In this document: piece after piece, positions 18,438 through 25,541 of the stretch | Numbering within the stretch: the first letter of the stretch is position 1 | Layout: each line of letters begins with the position of its first letter | Origin: Candidatus Dadabacteria bacterium | GTDB taxonomy: Bacteria > Desulfobacterota_D > UBA1144 > Nemesobacterales > Nemesobacteraceae | Reading direction: 5' to 3' | DNA length: 56,099 bases | NCBI GenBank assembly: GCA_026705445.1 | Contig: JAPPAR010000002.1 | Span: 1-56,099, forward strand | Translations under genes and position numbers: made by a program | Notes under the pieces: generated by a model | Seen by the model: only the letters and a program-made list of their open reading frames with translations | What the model was told of the DNA's origin: nothing | Databases searched by the model: none

Positions 18438-19559
18438 TTATGTCACGAAATCAAGATACCGGCTCGGCGTTATCACGTCATAGGTGGCATCTGAATATGT
18501 GCCGAGCCAGTCCCCGGGTGGCTTTTTTCTGTCCTTTCTCCACTTAAACTCGTATCCGTGCAGCATGCCACCTCTTTCCTCTATGAAATCTATTTCCTTG
18601 CGGTCATAGGTGCGCCAGAAATAGTAGTTTGCGGAGATGCCCATGTACGCGTTTCTCTTGATTCTCTCAAGCACCATGAAGTTTTCCCAGAGCTGCCCGG
18701 TATCGTTTCTCGTGTCAAGATCGTTGAAGTTGGAAATAAGGGCGTTTCGTATTCCGAGATCGTAAAAGTAATACTTGCTCATCTTGGTTACTTCCTTGCG
18801 AAGATTTCTGGAAAATCCGTCGAGCCTGAAAAGGACGAAAGACTTTTCAAGCAGGTCGAGATAACGTCTCACGGTCTTCTCGTTTAGCCCGAGCCTCTCA
18901 CCGAGTTCGGTGCAGGAGACTTCACCGCCGATCTGAAACGCAAGCAGTTTCAGAAGGTCTATTAAGGGTCGGGATTTCTTTACACTCTGAAAAGCGAGTA
19001 TGTCCTTAATGAGAGATGAATCCTTGATCTCAACGATCCTTTTTTCTTTCCGTTCGTAGCTTTCATAGGTGATGACCTCAGGATACATACCGTAAACTAG
19101 GTACTGCCCGAGTTTCTTCTCAAACTCATAGAGAGTCTCCTCCCGCAGTAGCTCGCTTACCGCGACAGGGTAAAGAACCAGGATATTTTTCCTGCCGGTA
19201 AGCGCCTCCTCGGCGGTACTGGCGAGATCAAAGGAAGAAGAACCTGTAGCAATAACGCGGATGTCCTGTATGTGGTCCACCATGAGTTTAAGGGCTGTTC
19301 CGATGTTCTGTATCTTCTGCGCTTCGTCAATGAAAAGCAGGTTGTTATCTCCCGCAATTCTTTTTATATGCTCAAGATTGCACTCCGCAAGACTGTGGGC
19401 GAATTCAAGACTGTCGCCGCTGTAAGAAGCATATTTAAGCGGAGTTTCCGACAGGAATTTTTCAACCGAAGTCGTCTTTCCGACCTGACGGGGCCCGTAG
19501 ATAATCAGAACCTTGTTTTCCTCAAGATTCCCTCCTATGTCTATCGCTCTTTGAATCAT
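18438..19559 (-). CDS. AAA ATPase with C-terminal DUF4143 domain
   Basis: A 373-residue protein of the archaeal-type STAND/AAA family often annotated as ATP-binding protein. Walker A is GPRQVGKTT (residues 22-30) and Walker B is LLFIDEAQ (Asp78-Glu79). A sensor-like TGSSSFDL follows, then a winged-helix part (LGERLGLNEKTVRRYLDLLEKSFVLF). The nuclease-like DUF4143 domain, with EIDFIEE and YEFKW, comes last. The D..EFK arrangement resembles PD-(D/E)XK nucleases. The biological role is unknown; such genes are scattered in multiple copies in many genomes and are linked to mobile or defence-like islands. It has its own upstream promoter module, which is duplicated further upstream. Confidence 0.87.
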   Translation of the reverse strand: MIQRAIDIGGNLEENKVLIIYGPRQVGKTTSVEKFLSETPLKYASYSGDSLEFAHSLAECNLEHIKRIAGDNNLLFIDEAQKIQNIGTALKLMVDHIQDIRVIATGSSSFDLASTAEEALTGRKNILVLYPVAVSELLREETLYEFEKKLGQYLVYGMYPEVITYESYERKEKRIVEIKDSSLIKDILAFQSVKKSRPLIDLLKLLAFQIGGEVSCTELGERLGLNEKTVRRYLDLLEKSFVLFRLDGFSRNLRKEVTKMSKYYFYDLGIRNALISNFNDLDTRNDTGQLWENFMVLERIKRNAYMGISANYYFWRTYDRKEIDFIEERGGMLHGYEFKWRKDRKKPPGDWLGTYSDATYDVITPSRYLDFVT

Positions 19560-19576
19560 GGTGCCAAAACCATCCG

Positions 19577-19624
19577 ATTCCGATAATTAAGCATAAAAAC
19601 CGGAATTTAATTCTGTTGATTAAT
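19577..19624. repeat. Direct repeat copy 1: promoter-proximal module of the DUF4143 ATPase
   Basis: About 48 bases that recur, with roughly four-fifths identity by eye, 222 bases away at 19799-19846. Inside is the dyad ATTCCGAT-N14-ACCGGAAT, which flanks the -10 position. On the minus strand the copy has a weak promoter (TCAACA, 15 bases, TTTTAT) 33 bases before the ATPase ATG. Confidence 0.75.
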
Positions 19625-19798
19625 ACTAATTGTCTGAATTCCTTTCTGCAAATTAAGATATCCCTACACAACAAGCCTTTCTTCAGTTGTACTGCTCAAG
19701 TCTTATATGCACCAGATTACAACTCACCCCCTTGAGCGTACTGGCCCTAACCCCGCGGAGAAAATACAGAATGCTGAAACAGATAAAGTCGTAATCTA

Positions 19799-19846
19799 AT
19801 TCCGATAATTAAGCATTATAACCGGAAATATGTTCTGTCAATTATC
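19799..19846. repeat. Direct repeat copy 2, upstream copy of the promoter module
   Basis: Second copy of the 48-base module found at 19577-19624. The dyad is kept as ATTCCGAT-N14-ACCGGAAA. This copy carries consensus -35 and -10 boxes on the minus strand. Confidence 0.75.
19815..19841 (-). promoter_or_regulatory. Consensus promoter in repeat copy 2, with no intact gene directly downstream
   Basis: Minus-strand TTGACA (19836-19841) and TATAAT (19815-19820), both perfect, with a short 15-base spacer. It points towards the DUF4143 ATPase, whose ATG is about 250 bases downstream. It could give that gene a long-leader transcript or may have served a gene since lost. Confidence 0.6.
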
Positions 19847-19851
19847 CAATT

Positions 19852-19889
19852 AGACGATGTTGCCTTAAAAAATTAAGGCAACATCGTCT
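19852..19889. repeat. Perfect 17-bp hairpin between divergent promoters
   Basis: AGACGATGTTGCCTTAA and its exact reverse complement (19873-19889) flank a four-base A loop. It lies between the lpd promoter pointing right and the repeat-copy-2 promoter pointing left, so neither would transcribe it. A terminator is therefore unlikely unless it serves unseen transcription; a protein site or mobile-element remnant are alternatives. Confidence 0.7.
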
Positions 19890-19921
19890 GGCAGTTTTAA
19901 CCTGAAAGCGATTTGTCCGCT

Positions 19922-19949
19922 TTGACGATACGACAATTATAAATATAAT
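19922..19949 (+). promoter_or_regulatory. Promoter of the lpd-lipB operon
   Basis: TTGACG (19922-19927), a 16-base spacer and a perfect TATAAT (19944-19949). The -10 ends ten bases before the lpd ATG, so only about 4 bases of leader are expected and a short CCGGA is the only ribosome-binding-like stretch. Confidence 0.72.
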
Positions 19950-19959
19950 TACCCCCGGA

Positions 19960-21390
19960 ATGAGCAAGTTCGACCTCACAGTAATAGGATCCGGCCCCGG
20001 GGGATACATCTCGGCAATAAGAGCCGCGCAGATGGGAATGAAGGTTGCCGTCATCGAGCGGGACAAGCCCGGCGGAGTATGTCTTAACTGGGGATGCATA
20101 CCTTCAAAGGCGATTTTAAAATGCGCGGAGATGTACTCGCATTTTCTTCACTCAGAGAACTACGGAATCACTCACAAGGGACTTTCTTTTGACTACCCCG
20201 AAGTAATAAAAAAAAGCAGAAAGGCCTCGTCTTCTCTTAACAGGGGAGTGGAAGGGCTCTTCAAGAAAAACAAGATCACCCTTATAAGCGGCACAGGAAG
20301 GCTCACATCAAAACATGGGATTTCCGTTATCGGAAAGGAATCGCAGGATATAGAGAGCGAACGCATACTTCTCGCCACAGGCTCTGTACCAAGGACGCTT
20401 CCCGGCCTCAAGATCGACGGGAAAGTGGTAATGACAAGCGACGAGGCGATAATGCACCCGGAAGTTCCCCGCTCCATAGTGATAATAGGCGGAGGATACA
20501 TAGGAATGGAGTTTGCCTATGTCTACAACTCTTTTGGAAGCAAGGTGACCATCGTTGAGATGGAAAAGCAGATAATGCCGGGAGTCGACGAGGAAGTTGC
20601 CAAAGAGGCAAAGAAGATATTCAAAAAGCAGGGAATGACCATTCTTAACGAGACGGTGTACAAGTCCCTGAAGAAGACCCGAGGGTCCGCGACTGTAACC
20701 GTGGAAAATGTGGTCTCGGGAGAGCAGAGCGAACTCAAGGCAGACATGGTGCTCGTGTCGATCGGAAGAAAGGCCGTGGCCAACGCTGCACCGACATCTT
20801 TTGCCTTCTACGGTGAGGGCGACAGCATGGGTCTTGAGGATGTCGGCGTCGAGCTTGACGAAAGAGGGTTTATAAAGACAGACGAGGGCTACATGACCAC
20901 ATGCTCCAACATCTATGCGATCGGGGATGTGATCGGAGGCCCTATGCTTGCGCACAAAGCTTCTGAGGAAGGGGTGGTCGCGGTTGAGAGAATGAACGGG
21001 ATGAACTCCAGGGTTCATTACAGTTCAATTCCCGGATGCGTTTACTGTCAGCCGGAAGTTGCGATGATCGGCCTTACGGAAAAACAGGCGAAAGACCAGG
21101 GATATGACGTGGACATAGGAAAGTTTCCCTTCAGGGCCGTTGGGAAGGCCGTAGCAGTCGGAGAAACTGACGGTTTTGTGAAAATGATTTTCGACTCAAA
21201 AACAAAAGAGCTTCTCGGAAGCCATATAATAGGCCACGGGGCTACCGAAATGATCGCGGAGATCGGAGTGGCGAAAACCCTTGAGACAACCCCCTATGAA
21301 ATAGCCACCACTCAGCACGCACACCCCACCCTCTCTGAAGCCGTGATGGAGGCTGCCCTTGACGCCATGGGAAGGGTAAGGAACTTCTGA
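19960..21390 (+). CDS. lpdA: Dihydrolipoyl dehydrogenase (E3)
   Basis: FAD enzyme that reoxidises dihydrolipoyl groups of 2-oxoacid dehydrogenases or the glycine cleavage system with NAD. In 476 residues it shows the FAD site GSGPGGYISA, redox-active Cys41 and Cys46 in GGVCLNWGC, the NAD-binding GGGYIGMEFA, the FAD motif YAIGDV and the catalytic His455-Glu460 pair in HAHPTLSE. No E1 or E2 gene is nearby; the partner is lipB, which supplies lipoyl groups, 28 bases downstream in the same operon. Confidence 0.96.
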   Translation: MSKFDLTVIGSGPGGYISAIRAAQMGMKVAVIERDKPGGVCLNWGCIPSKAILKCAEMYSHFLHSENYGITHKGLSFDYPEVIKKSRKASSSLNRGVEGLFKKNKITLISGTGRLTSKHGISVIGKESQDIESERILLATGSVPRTLPGLKIDGKVVMTSDEAIMHPEVPRSIVIIGGGYIGMEFAYVYNSFGSKVTIVEMEKQIMPGVDEEVAKEAKKIFKKQGMTILNETVYKSLKKTRGSATVTVENVVSGEQSELKADMVLVSIGRKAVANAAPTSFAFYGEGDSMGLEDVGVELDERGFIKTDEGYMTTCSNIYAIGDVIGGPMLAHKASEEGVVAVERMNGMNSRVHYSSIPGCVYCQPEVAMIGLTEKQAKDQGYDVDIGKFPFRAVGKAVAVGETDGFVKMIFDSKTKELLGSHIIGHGATEMIAEIGVAKTLETTPYEIATTQHAHPTLSEAVMEAALDAMGRVRNF

Positions 21391-21417
21391 GGCGCTAAAT
21401 ATTTTATCACCGCCCCG

Positions 21418-22104
21418 ATGAGCACCCTTGATATATACGAGCTCGGGACCGTCCCCTACGAAAAGGCGCTTCGTTACCAGGAGAATCTTCTCGCAAGAAG
21501 AATCACAGAGGAAATACCGGATTCCCTTATTCTGCTCGAGCACCCGCCTACTATCACCACGGGAAGGAAGGGAAATACCGAGCATCTTCTCGTAAGAGAG
21601 GAATACCTTCGAAAACACGGGATTTCCTTCGTAAATGCATCAAGGGGAGGAGACATAACCTTCCACGGTCCCGGACAGATCGTCGGCTATCCCATACTGA
21701 ATCTCAAGGACCACAGCATGGACATCCGCAGGCATATGAAAATGATTGAAGAAATGATCATAAACACCCTTGCAGATTTCGATATCGAGGGAAGAAGAAT
21801 AGAAAGAGTTACGGGAGTCTGGGTAAAAAGAAACAAGATAGCGTCCATAGGAATAGCCATAAGGAAATGGGTTACCTATCACGGGTTCGCCCTCAACGTC
21901 AGCACGAACCTTGATTATTTTGACCTGATACTCTCCTGCGGGATAACCGACGTCAGGATAACCTCCATGGAAAGCTGGCTCGGGGACGGCAGGAACATCA
22001 AAGTGGACGATGTCACCCAGTCAGTCATAAGAAACTTTATGGGGGTTTTCGGTTTTGAGAACTTCAGCCTGAAAGGAGAAAAAGAGATAGACTTAAATCC
22101 CTGA
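21418..22104 (+). CDS. lipB: Octanoyl-[acyl carrier protein]:protein octanoyltransferase
   Basis: Moves the octanoyl group from acyl carrier protein to lipoyl domains, the first step of lipoic acid synthesis. The 228-residue protein shows the signature RGGDITFHGPGQIVGYPI, the lysine-bearing KIASIGIAI and the catalytic cysteine in LILSCGI. It follows lpd after 28 bases. lipA, the sulfur-inserting partner, is not in the window. Confidence 0.96.
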   Translation: MSTLDIYELGTVPYEKALRYQENLLARRITEEIPDSLILLEHPPTITTGRKGNTEHLLVREEYLRKHGISFVNASRGGDITFHGPGQIVGYPILNLKDHSMDIRRHMKMIEEMIINTLADFDIEGRRIERVTGVWVKRNKIASIGIAIRKWVTYHGFALNVSTNLDYFDLILSCGITDVRITSMESWLGDGRNIKVDDVTQSVIRNFMGVFGFENFSLKGEKEIDLNP

Positions 22105-22124
22105 GAATCGGAGATACAGAAGAG

Positions 22125-22442
22125 ATGTCAGAGCAAAGAATTCAGAAATTCAGAGAACTGCTTGAGAAAAATCCCGGGAACCCTCTTGTTCACTACAGTC
22201 TCGCGAACGAATATTTCAAGCTTGACCGCTACGAGGAAACCATAGAGACCATCAACGCCTACCTTCGTCTGAAAGACGACGAGGGAGCGGCTTACAGAAT
22301 ACTCGGCCACTGCTACACGGAACTCGGAATGGATGAGCAGGCAAAAGACGCCTATGAAAAGGGGATTGCGGCGGCATCAAGACACGGGCATCCCGATATG
22401 GCTGAAGAATTCAGGGACTGCATAGAGTCTCTTGACATGTAG
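22125..22442 (+). CDS. Small tetratricopeptide repeat protein
   Basis: A 105-residue soluble protein made of about two and a half TPR units: NPGNPLVHYSLANEYFKLDRYEETIETINAYLRL (given here only by its ends, residues 15-48) and EGAAYRILGHCYTELGMDEQ onward. TPR proteins act as protein-protein adapters. It is 20 bases downstream of lipB and likely cotranscribed with it, so a role near lipoate-dependent enzymes is possible but unproven. Its stop codon is two bases from the convergent EamA gene. Confidence 0.85.
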   Translation: MSEQRIQKFRELLEKNPGNPLVHYSLANEYFKLDRYEETIETINAYLRLKDDEGAAYRILGHCYTELGMDEQAKDAYEKGIAAASRHGHPDMAEEFRDCIESLDM

Positions 22443-22444
22443 TC

Positions 22445-22882
22445 TCACCTATCCGCAAGCAGATTCCACTCAATCAGTATCGAACCGATGACAATGAAAG
22501 CAACTCCGGCGATTCTCATCGGCCCCGGGCTTTCTCCCAGGAAAAGATAGGCGTATATAACCGTAAACATGGGGAAAGTGGCTATTATCGCGACAATTTT
22601 TGACGTGTCGGCAGCCTGAAGAGCGGTGAAGTAAAGAAAAAGGCCTATCAGTCCCCCGAGAAGACCTGAAAGAAGTATCCAGAAAAGAGTACGGCCGTCG
22701 ACGTCAATCACCTGGGAGAACCTTCCTGTCGCCAGCACCAAGAACACAAGACATAGCGCTGTGAAGACAAACCTTATAGTGATCACCGAAAGCGGTGAAG
22801 CATCTTTCAGGCTCAGTTTTTCAAAAATCGGGTTAATACCGAATATCATCGCCACCAGAAACGCGATCAAAGTAGCTTTCAT
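22445..22882 (-). CDS. Half-size EamA (drug/metabolite transporter) membrane protein
   Basis: A 145-residue protein with about five hydrophobic segments, a single EamA/DMT repeat. Most EamA transporters have two repeats in one chain of about 300 residues; single-repeat members probably dimerise. The end of the domain (FLGESPGPMRIAGVAFIVIGSI) is the family signature. Substrate unknown. AAGGAGG gives a strong ribosome binding site seven bases before the ATG. The leader contains a possible stem-loop at 22909-22954. Both ends look intact. Confidence 0.85.
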   Translation of the reverse strand: MKATLIAFLVAMIFGINPIFEKLSLKDASPLSVITIRFVFTALCLVFLVLATGRFSQVIDVDGRTLFWILLSGLLGGLIGLFLYFTALQAADTSKIVAIIATFPMFTVIYAYLFLGESPGPMRIAGVAFIVIGSILIEWNLLADR

Positions 22883-22908
22883 TTAATCCTCCTTAAATCA
22901 AAACAGAA

Positions 22909-22954
22909 TTCCCCGCGCTGAAGCTCCTATCAGGTCGCAGAGTTTCGCGGGGAA
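22909..22954 (-). promoter_or_regulatory. Possible structured leader of the EamA gene
   Basis: Nine-base perfect arms TTCCCCGCG and CGCGGGGAA enclose 28 bases that can form a smaller inner stem (CTGA with TCAG). It lies 27 bases upstream of the EamA ATG. It has no T tract. I cannot assign it to a known riboswitch class. Confidence 0.4.
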
Positions 22955-23065
22955 ACATATATCAGCACTACTCGACATCCCCAGAAGGGATTATATCTCA
23001 AAATCCACTTGATTCTGAGTAGGAAACCCGTTAGACATTGCCATGACGAAAAGGAATAATTCAGT

Positions 23066-24184
23066 TTGTTCCACCTCATGGGGGAGGGTAGAGGGTCTAT
23101 TTACCTTCACTGCGACCCTACGGCTTCACATTATCTTAAGTTGCTTATGGATGAGGTGTTTGGAAAGGCATTATATCAGTCCGAAATATCATGGAAGCGT
23201 ACAAGTGCCCACAATGACAGTCTTACCTTTGGAAATGTGCGAGATGTAATTCTGATGTATGGGAGCTCCGATATCAATGTTGATCCTATTAGAGAACCAC
23301 TTAAGAAGAAGACTATTGAAGAATCTTATAAGGATGAAGACGAACGAGGTATTTACATGTCCGATAATCTGACAGGTCCAAAAACCTCGGAGGGGGCAAG
23401 TGGAAAGCCATGGAGAGGTATCGACCCGGGGGAGGTAGGACGTTGCTGGTCTGTTCCCTTAAGAGGTGAATACGCCAAGTGGATAGAAGAGAATATAATC
23501 CCTGACTACAGGTCTATCGAAACACCACAGGAAAGATTGGATGCTTTAGATAAAGCAAAAATGATTGCTTATCCTAAAACGGGTGAAGGAATGCCTCGTC
23601 TTAAGAGATATTTGAAAGCTTCAAAGGGACAAGTTCCCTCAAACTTATGGGATGATATCCCGCCTGTTTCTCCTCGTAGCAAGGAATATACGGGATACCC
23701 AACACAGAAACCGTTAAAGCTTCTGGAGCGCATAATCAAAGCTTCGAGCAATCCAGGGGACATCATTTTTGACCCGTTCTGTGGCTGTGCCACAGCTTGT
23801 GTTGCTGCGGAGAAGCTAGACCGTCAGTGGGTAGGAATAGACGTATCGGAGAAGGCCGCAGAACTAGTGCAAGAACGAATAAATAACGAACTTGGACTTT
23901 TGCTGTTTAATCCCATACATCGAACGGATATCCCCGGAGACCGAGGGGGGAAACGGTCAAGAGACATCAAGAATGTTCTCTACGGCAAGCAGGAAGGGAT
24001 GTGTGGTGGTTGCGGGCATTGGTACAGGATAAAGGATTTTGAAGTGGACCATATTACCCCTAAGAGCAAAGGCGGACCGGATACGGACGAGAATTTGCAA
24101 CTGCTTTGCGGGAACTGCAATCGGATCAAGGGAGATAAGTCGCAGGAATACCTGATCTCAAGAGTAAGGAGTATGGCAGGATGA
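23066..24184 (+). pseudogene. 5'-truncated DNA methyltransferase fused to an HNH nuclease domain
   Basis: The reading frame begins in the middle of a beta-class DNA N4/N6 methyltransferase, at the segment GSIYLHCDPTASHYLKLLMD. In this class the catalytic DPPY-type motif lies before that point and is missing. The target-recognition middle and the AdoMet motif (IIFDPFCGCATACVAAE) remain. The C-terminal part is an HNH domain with CGGC, the EVDHITPKSKGG core and CGNC zinc ligands, a fusion known in intact relatives. An in-frame stop lies at 23057-23059, and no ribosome binding site fits the TTG or ATG (23078) starts. I infer a decayed modification gene; the HNH part alone could still be translated. 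Confidence 0.78.
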
Positions 24185-24194
24185 GGAGAGAGTT

Positions 24195-24572
24195 TTGAGC
24201 AATAGAACCGCAGTGAAAATTCTTATTGGCTTGATTGGGGTGCTTTGCTTTCTTGCTTTCACTTATTGGTTGCCAGTCGAAGAAGCATGGGGGAAGCAAG
24301 AGGACTGTCTTCAGAGTGGAGAAGACTCGGTGATTGAACACTTGAAACAGCAAGGCTGGAAAAACCTTGAGGTTTTTCATAGCGAGTTTATGAGTATAGA
24401 AAAAGATGGTGAAGTCTTCATGGGAAAGACCGTAGTGACTGGCAAATCAAAAGGGAAAAAATTCGCAGTTGGAGCCTATCACTACGGTAAAATTTTATAC
24501 AGCGGCAGTAGTGGGTTTTATTGCGAGGCTCCTAGTGTTGTAGCAGTTTATGGGAAGAGTCATATCCCGTAG
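24195..24572 (+). CDS. Hypothetical membrane-anchored or secreted protein
   Basis: A 125-residue protein of unknown family. One hydrophobic segment (residues about 8-26, KILIGLIGVLCFLAFTYWL) serves as signal or anchor. The mature part is mixed alpha/beta with cysteines near residues 38 and 109 that could form a disulfide outside the cytoplasm. I use the TTG start because GGAG lies a few bases upstream. It follows the methyltransferase remnant by ten bases; together they look like acquired DNA. Function unknown. Confidence 0.6.
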   Translation: MSNRTAVKILIGLIGVLCFLAFTYWLPVEEAWGKQEDCLQSGEDSVIEHLKQQGWKNLEVFHSEFMSIEKDGEVFMGKTVVTGKSKGKKFAVGAYHYGKILYSGSSGFYCEAPSVVAVYGKSHIP

Positions 24573-24585
24573 GTATTAGTGGAAA

Positions 24586-24747
24586 ATGGCAAAGAAGAAA
24601 ACAGAAGAAAAGAAGCGACCCCGGGGTCGCCCGGTCAAGAACGTAATCGAGCCGATAGACGCTTCACCCGAGGAGATAGCAAGGGCGATATTCCGGGACG
24701 CTGACAGAAAACTAGAGGCAAGAAGGAAAATCAAGTTCGCAAAGTAA
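24586..24747 (+). CDS. Tiny basic protein with AT-hook-like motif
   Basis: A 53-residue ORF, MAKKKTEEKK at the start, then KRPRGRPVK, a sequence very like the AT-hook core (RGRP) that binds the minor groove of AT-rich DNA. An acidic middle (ASPEEIARAIF) and a basic end (EARRKIKFAK) follow. The composition is protein-like and the frame is closed cleanly. It begins 14 bases after the preceding ORF. A role in DNA binding or regulation is inferred only from the motif. I do not recognise a named family. Confidence 0.55.
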   Translation: MAKKKTEEKKRPRGRPVKNVIEPIDASPEEIARAIFRDADRKLEARRKIKFAK

Positions 24748-24753
24748 GGGGGC

Positions 24754-24870
24754 TTGTCTAGCATTGTATATAATTCCCAGGACATTGAAAACTATGAAGA
24801 AGCTGAGAGGGCCTACAGGGATTTCATTGCTTCCGGAGAATATAACGATTCCTTTCTCAAAAATAAATAA
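24754..24870 (+). CDS. Very small acidic ORF following the AT-hook-like gene
   Basis: A 38-codon frame starting with TTG, immediately after AAGGGGGC, and ending in TAA. The product begins MSSIVYNSQDIENYEEAE and is acidic. It starts six bases after the stop of the AT-hook-like gene, so the two may be coupled. No family is recognised. The frame is short enough to be chance, hence the low confidence. Confidence 0.35.
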   Translation: MSSIVYNSQDIENYEEAERAYRDFIASGEYNDSFLKNK

Positions 24871-24984
24871 GAAATACGGCCTTTAGACGCACTGAAAGCG
24901 GGTTTGCGCGCAGACCCGGAAAACAGTCTTCAAAGCGACCTAGAAATATTAAGGCGATTCCCCGTTAAGCCAAAATATCTTGCA

Positions 24985-25365
24985 ATGAAAATCCCAAAAA
25001 AAACGATCTGCATTATTGCTGACGACATGTTTTTCTCGTCAAAGATTGAAAGTGCGGCCAAGCGCCTTGATGTCTCTATGGTAAAGGCAAGAAATCGCGA
25101 GGAGTTTCAAGACAAGGTAGAAGGAAAGAAAGTCGACCTCGTAATTATTGATCTCGCTTCAAAAAGAATCGATGCCGAGGAAATTTTCATCAGGCTTAGG
25201 AATTCCGCTATAAATAAAGAGACCTTCTGCATAGGGTATCTACCTCATGTGGAGCGAGACCTCGCGGCCAAATTCAGAGAAAAAGGTGTAGATCTTGTTC
25301 TTCCAAGATCAAAATTCTCCCAGAAAATGAGCACGGTGATCAAAGAGCACCTGGAACCAAAGTAA
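24985..25365 (+). CDS. Receiver-like stand-alone domain protein
   Basis: A 126-residue protein with the fold pattern of a response-regulator receiver: strand KTICIIADDMFFSS with adjacent acidic residues, a helix, DLVIIDLAS where the phosphorylated aspartate would lie (IID), and later strand ETFCIGYLPH. There is no output domain. A lysine after the last strand (residue about 110 onward, RSKFSQK) is not in the usual K-P context, so it may be a degenerate receiver. No histidine kinase is nearby. I prefer the internal ATG because the upstream 27 codons do not extend the fold. Confidence 0.6.
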   Translation: MKIPKKTICIIADDMFFSSKIESAAKRLDVSMVKARNREEFQDKVEGKKVDLVIIDLASKRIDAEEIFIRLRNSAINKETFCIGYLPHVERDLAAKFREKGVDLVLPRSKFSQKMSTVIKEHLEPK

Positions 25366-25473
25366 AAATACCCGCCTGCGGTTTCACTACATGCAACAGG
25401 GATCCATTCTCACAAGGATAAATAGCGGAAATTCCTTTGACCATTTTAGGGCTACAGTAACCATCGGGCAAGC

Positions 25474-25502
25474 TTGACAACGAAAGGGGGAATAATAATA
25501 CT
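25474..25502 (+). promoter_or_regulatory. Promoter of ilvE
   Basis: TTGACA (25474-25479), a 17-base spacer and AATACT (25497-25502), giving a leader of about 33 bases before the ilvE ATG. No attenuator-like leader peptide with Leu/Ile/Val codons is seen in the 176-base intergenic region. Confidence 0.5.
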
Positions 25503-25541
25503 GTTTGCAACTTTTCTTTCTCCGAATCATGGTAGAAGCCT

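Larger units (their letters stand above)
19560..19959. other. 400-base intergenic region between the ATPase and lpd
   Basis: This is the longest stretch without an intact gene. From left to right it holds the weak promoter module of the ATPase, about 170 bases without a convincing gene, a second copy of the module with a consensus promoter, a perfect 17-bp hairpin, and the lpd promoter. In the 170 bases, one minus-strand frame stays open for about 40 codons (about 19678-19804, ending ..VHIRLEQYN) but has no ATG. It could be the remnant of a displaced gene. Confidence 0.6.
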
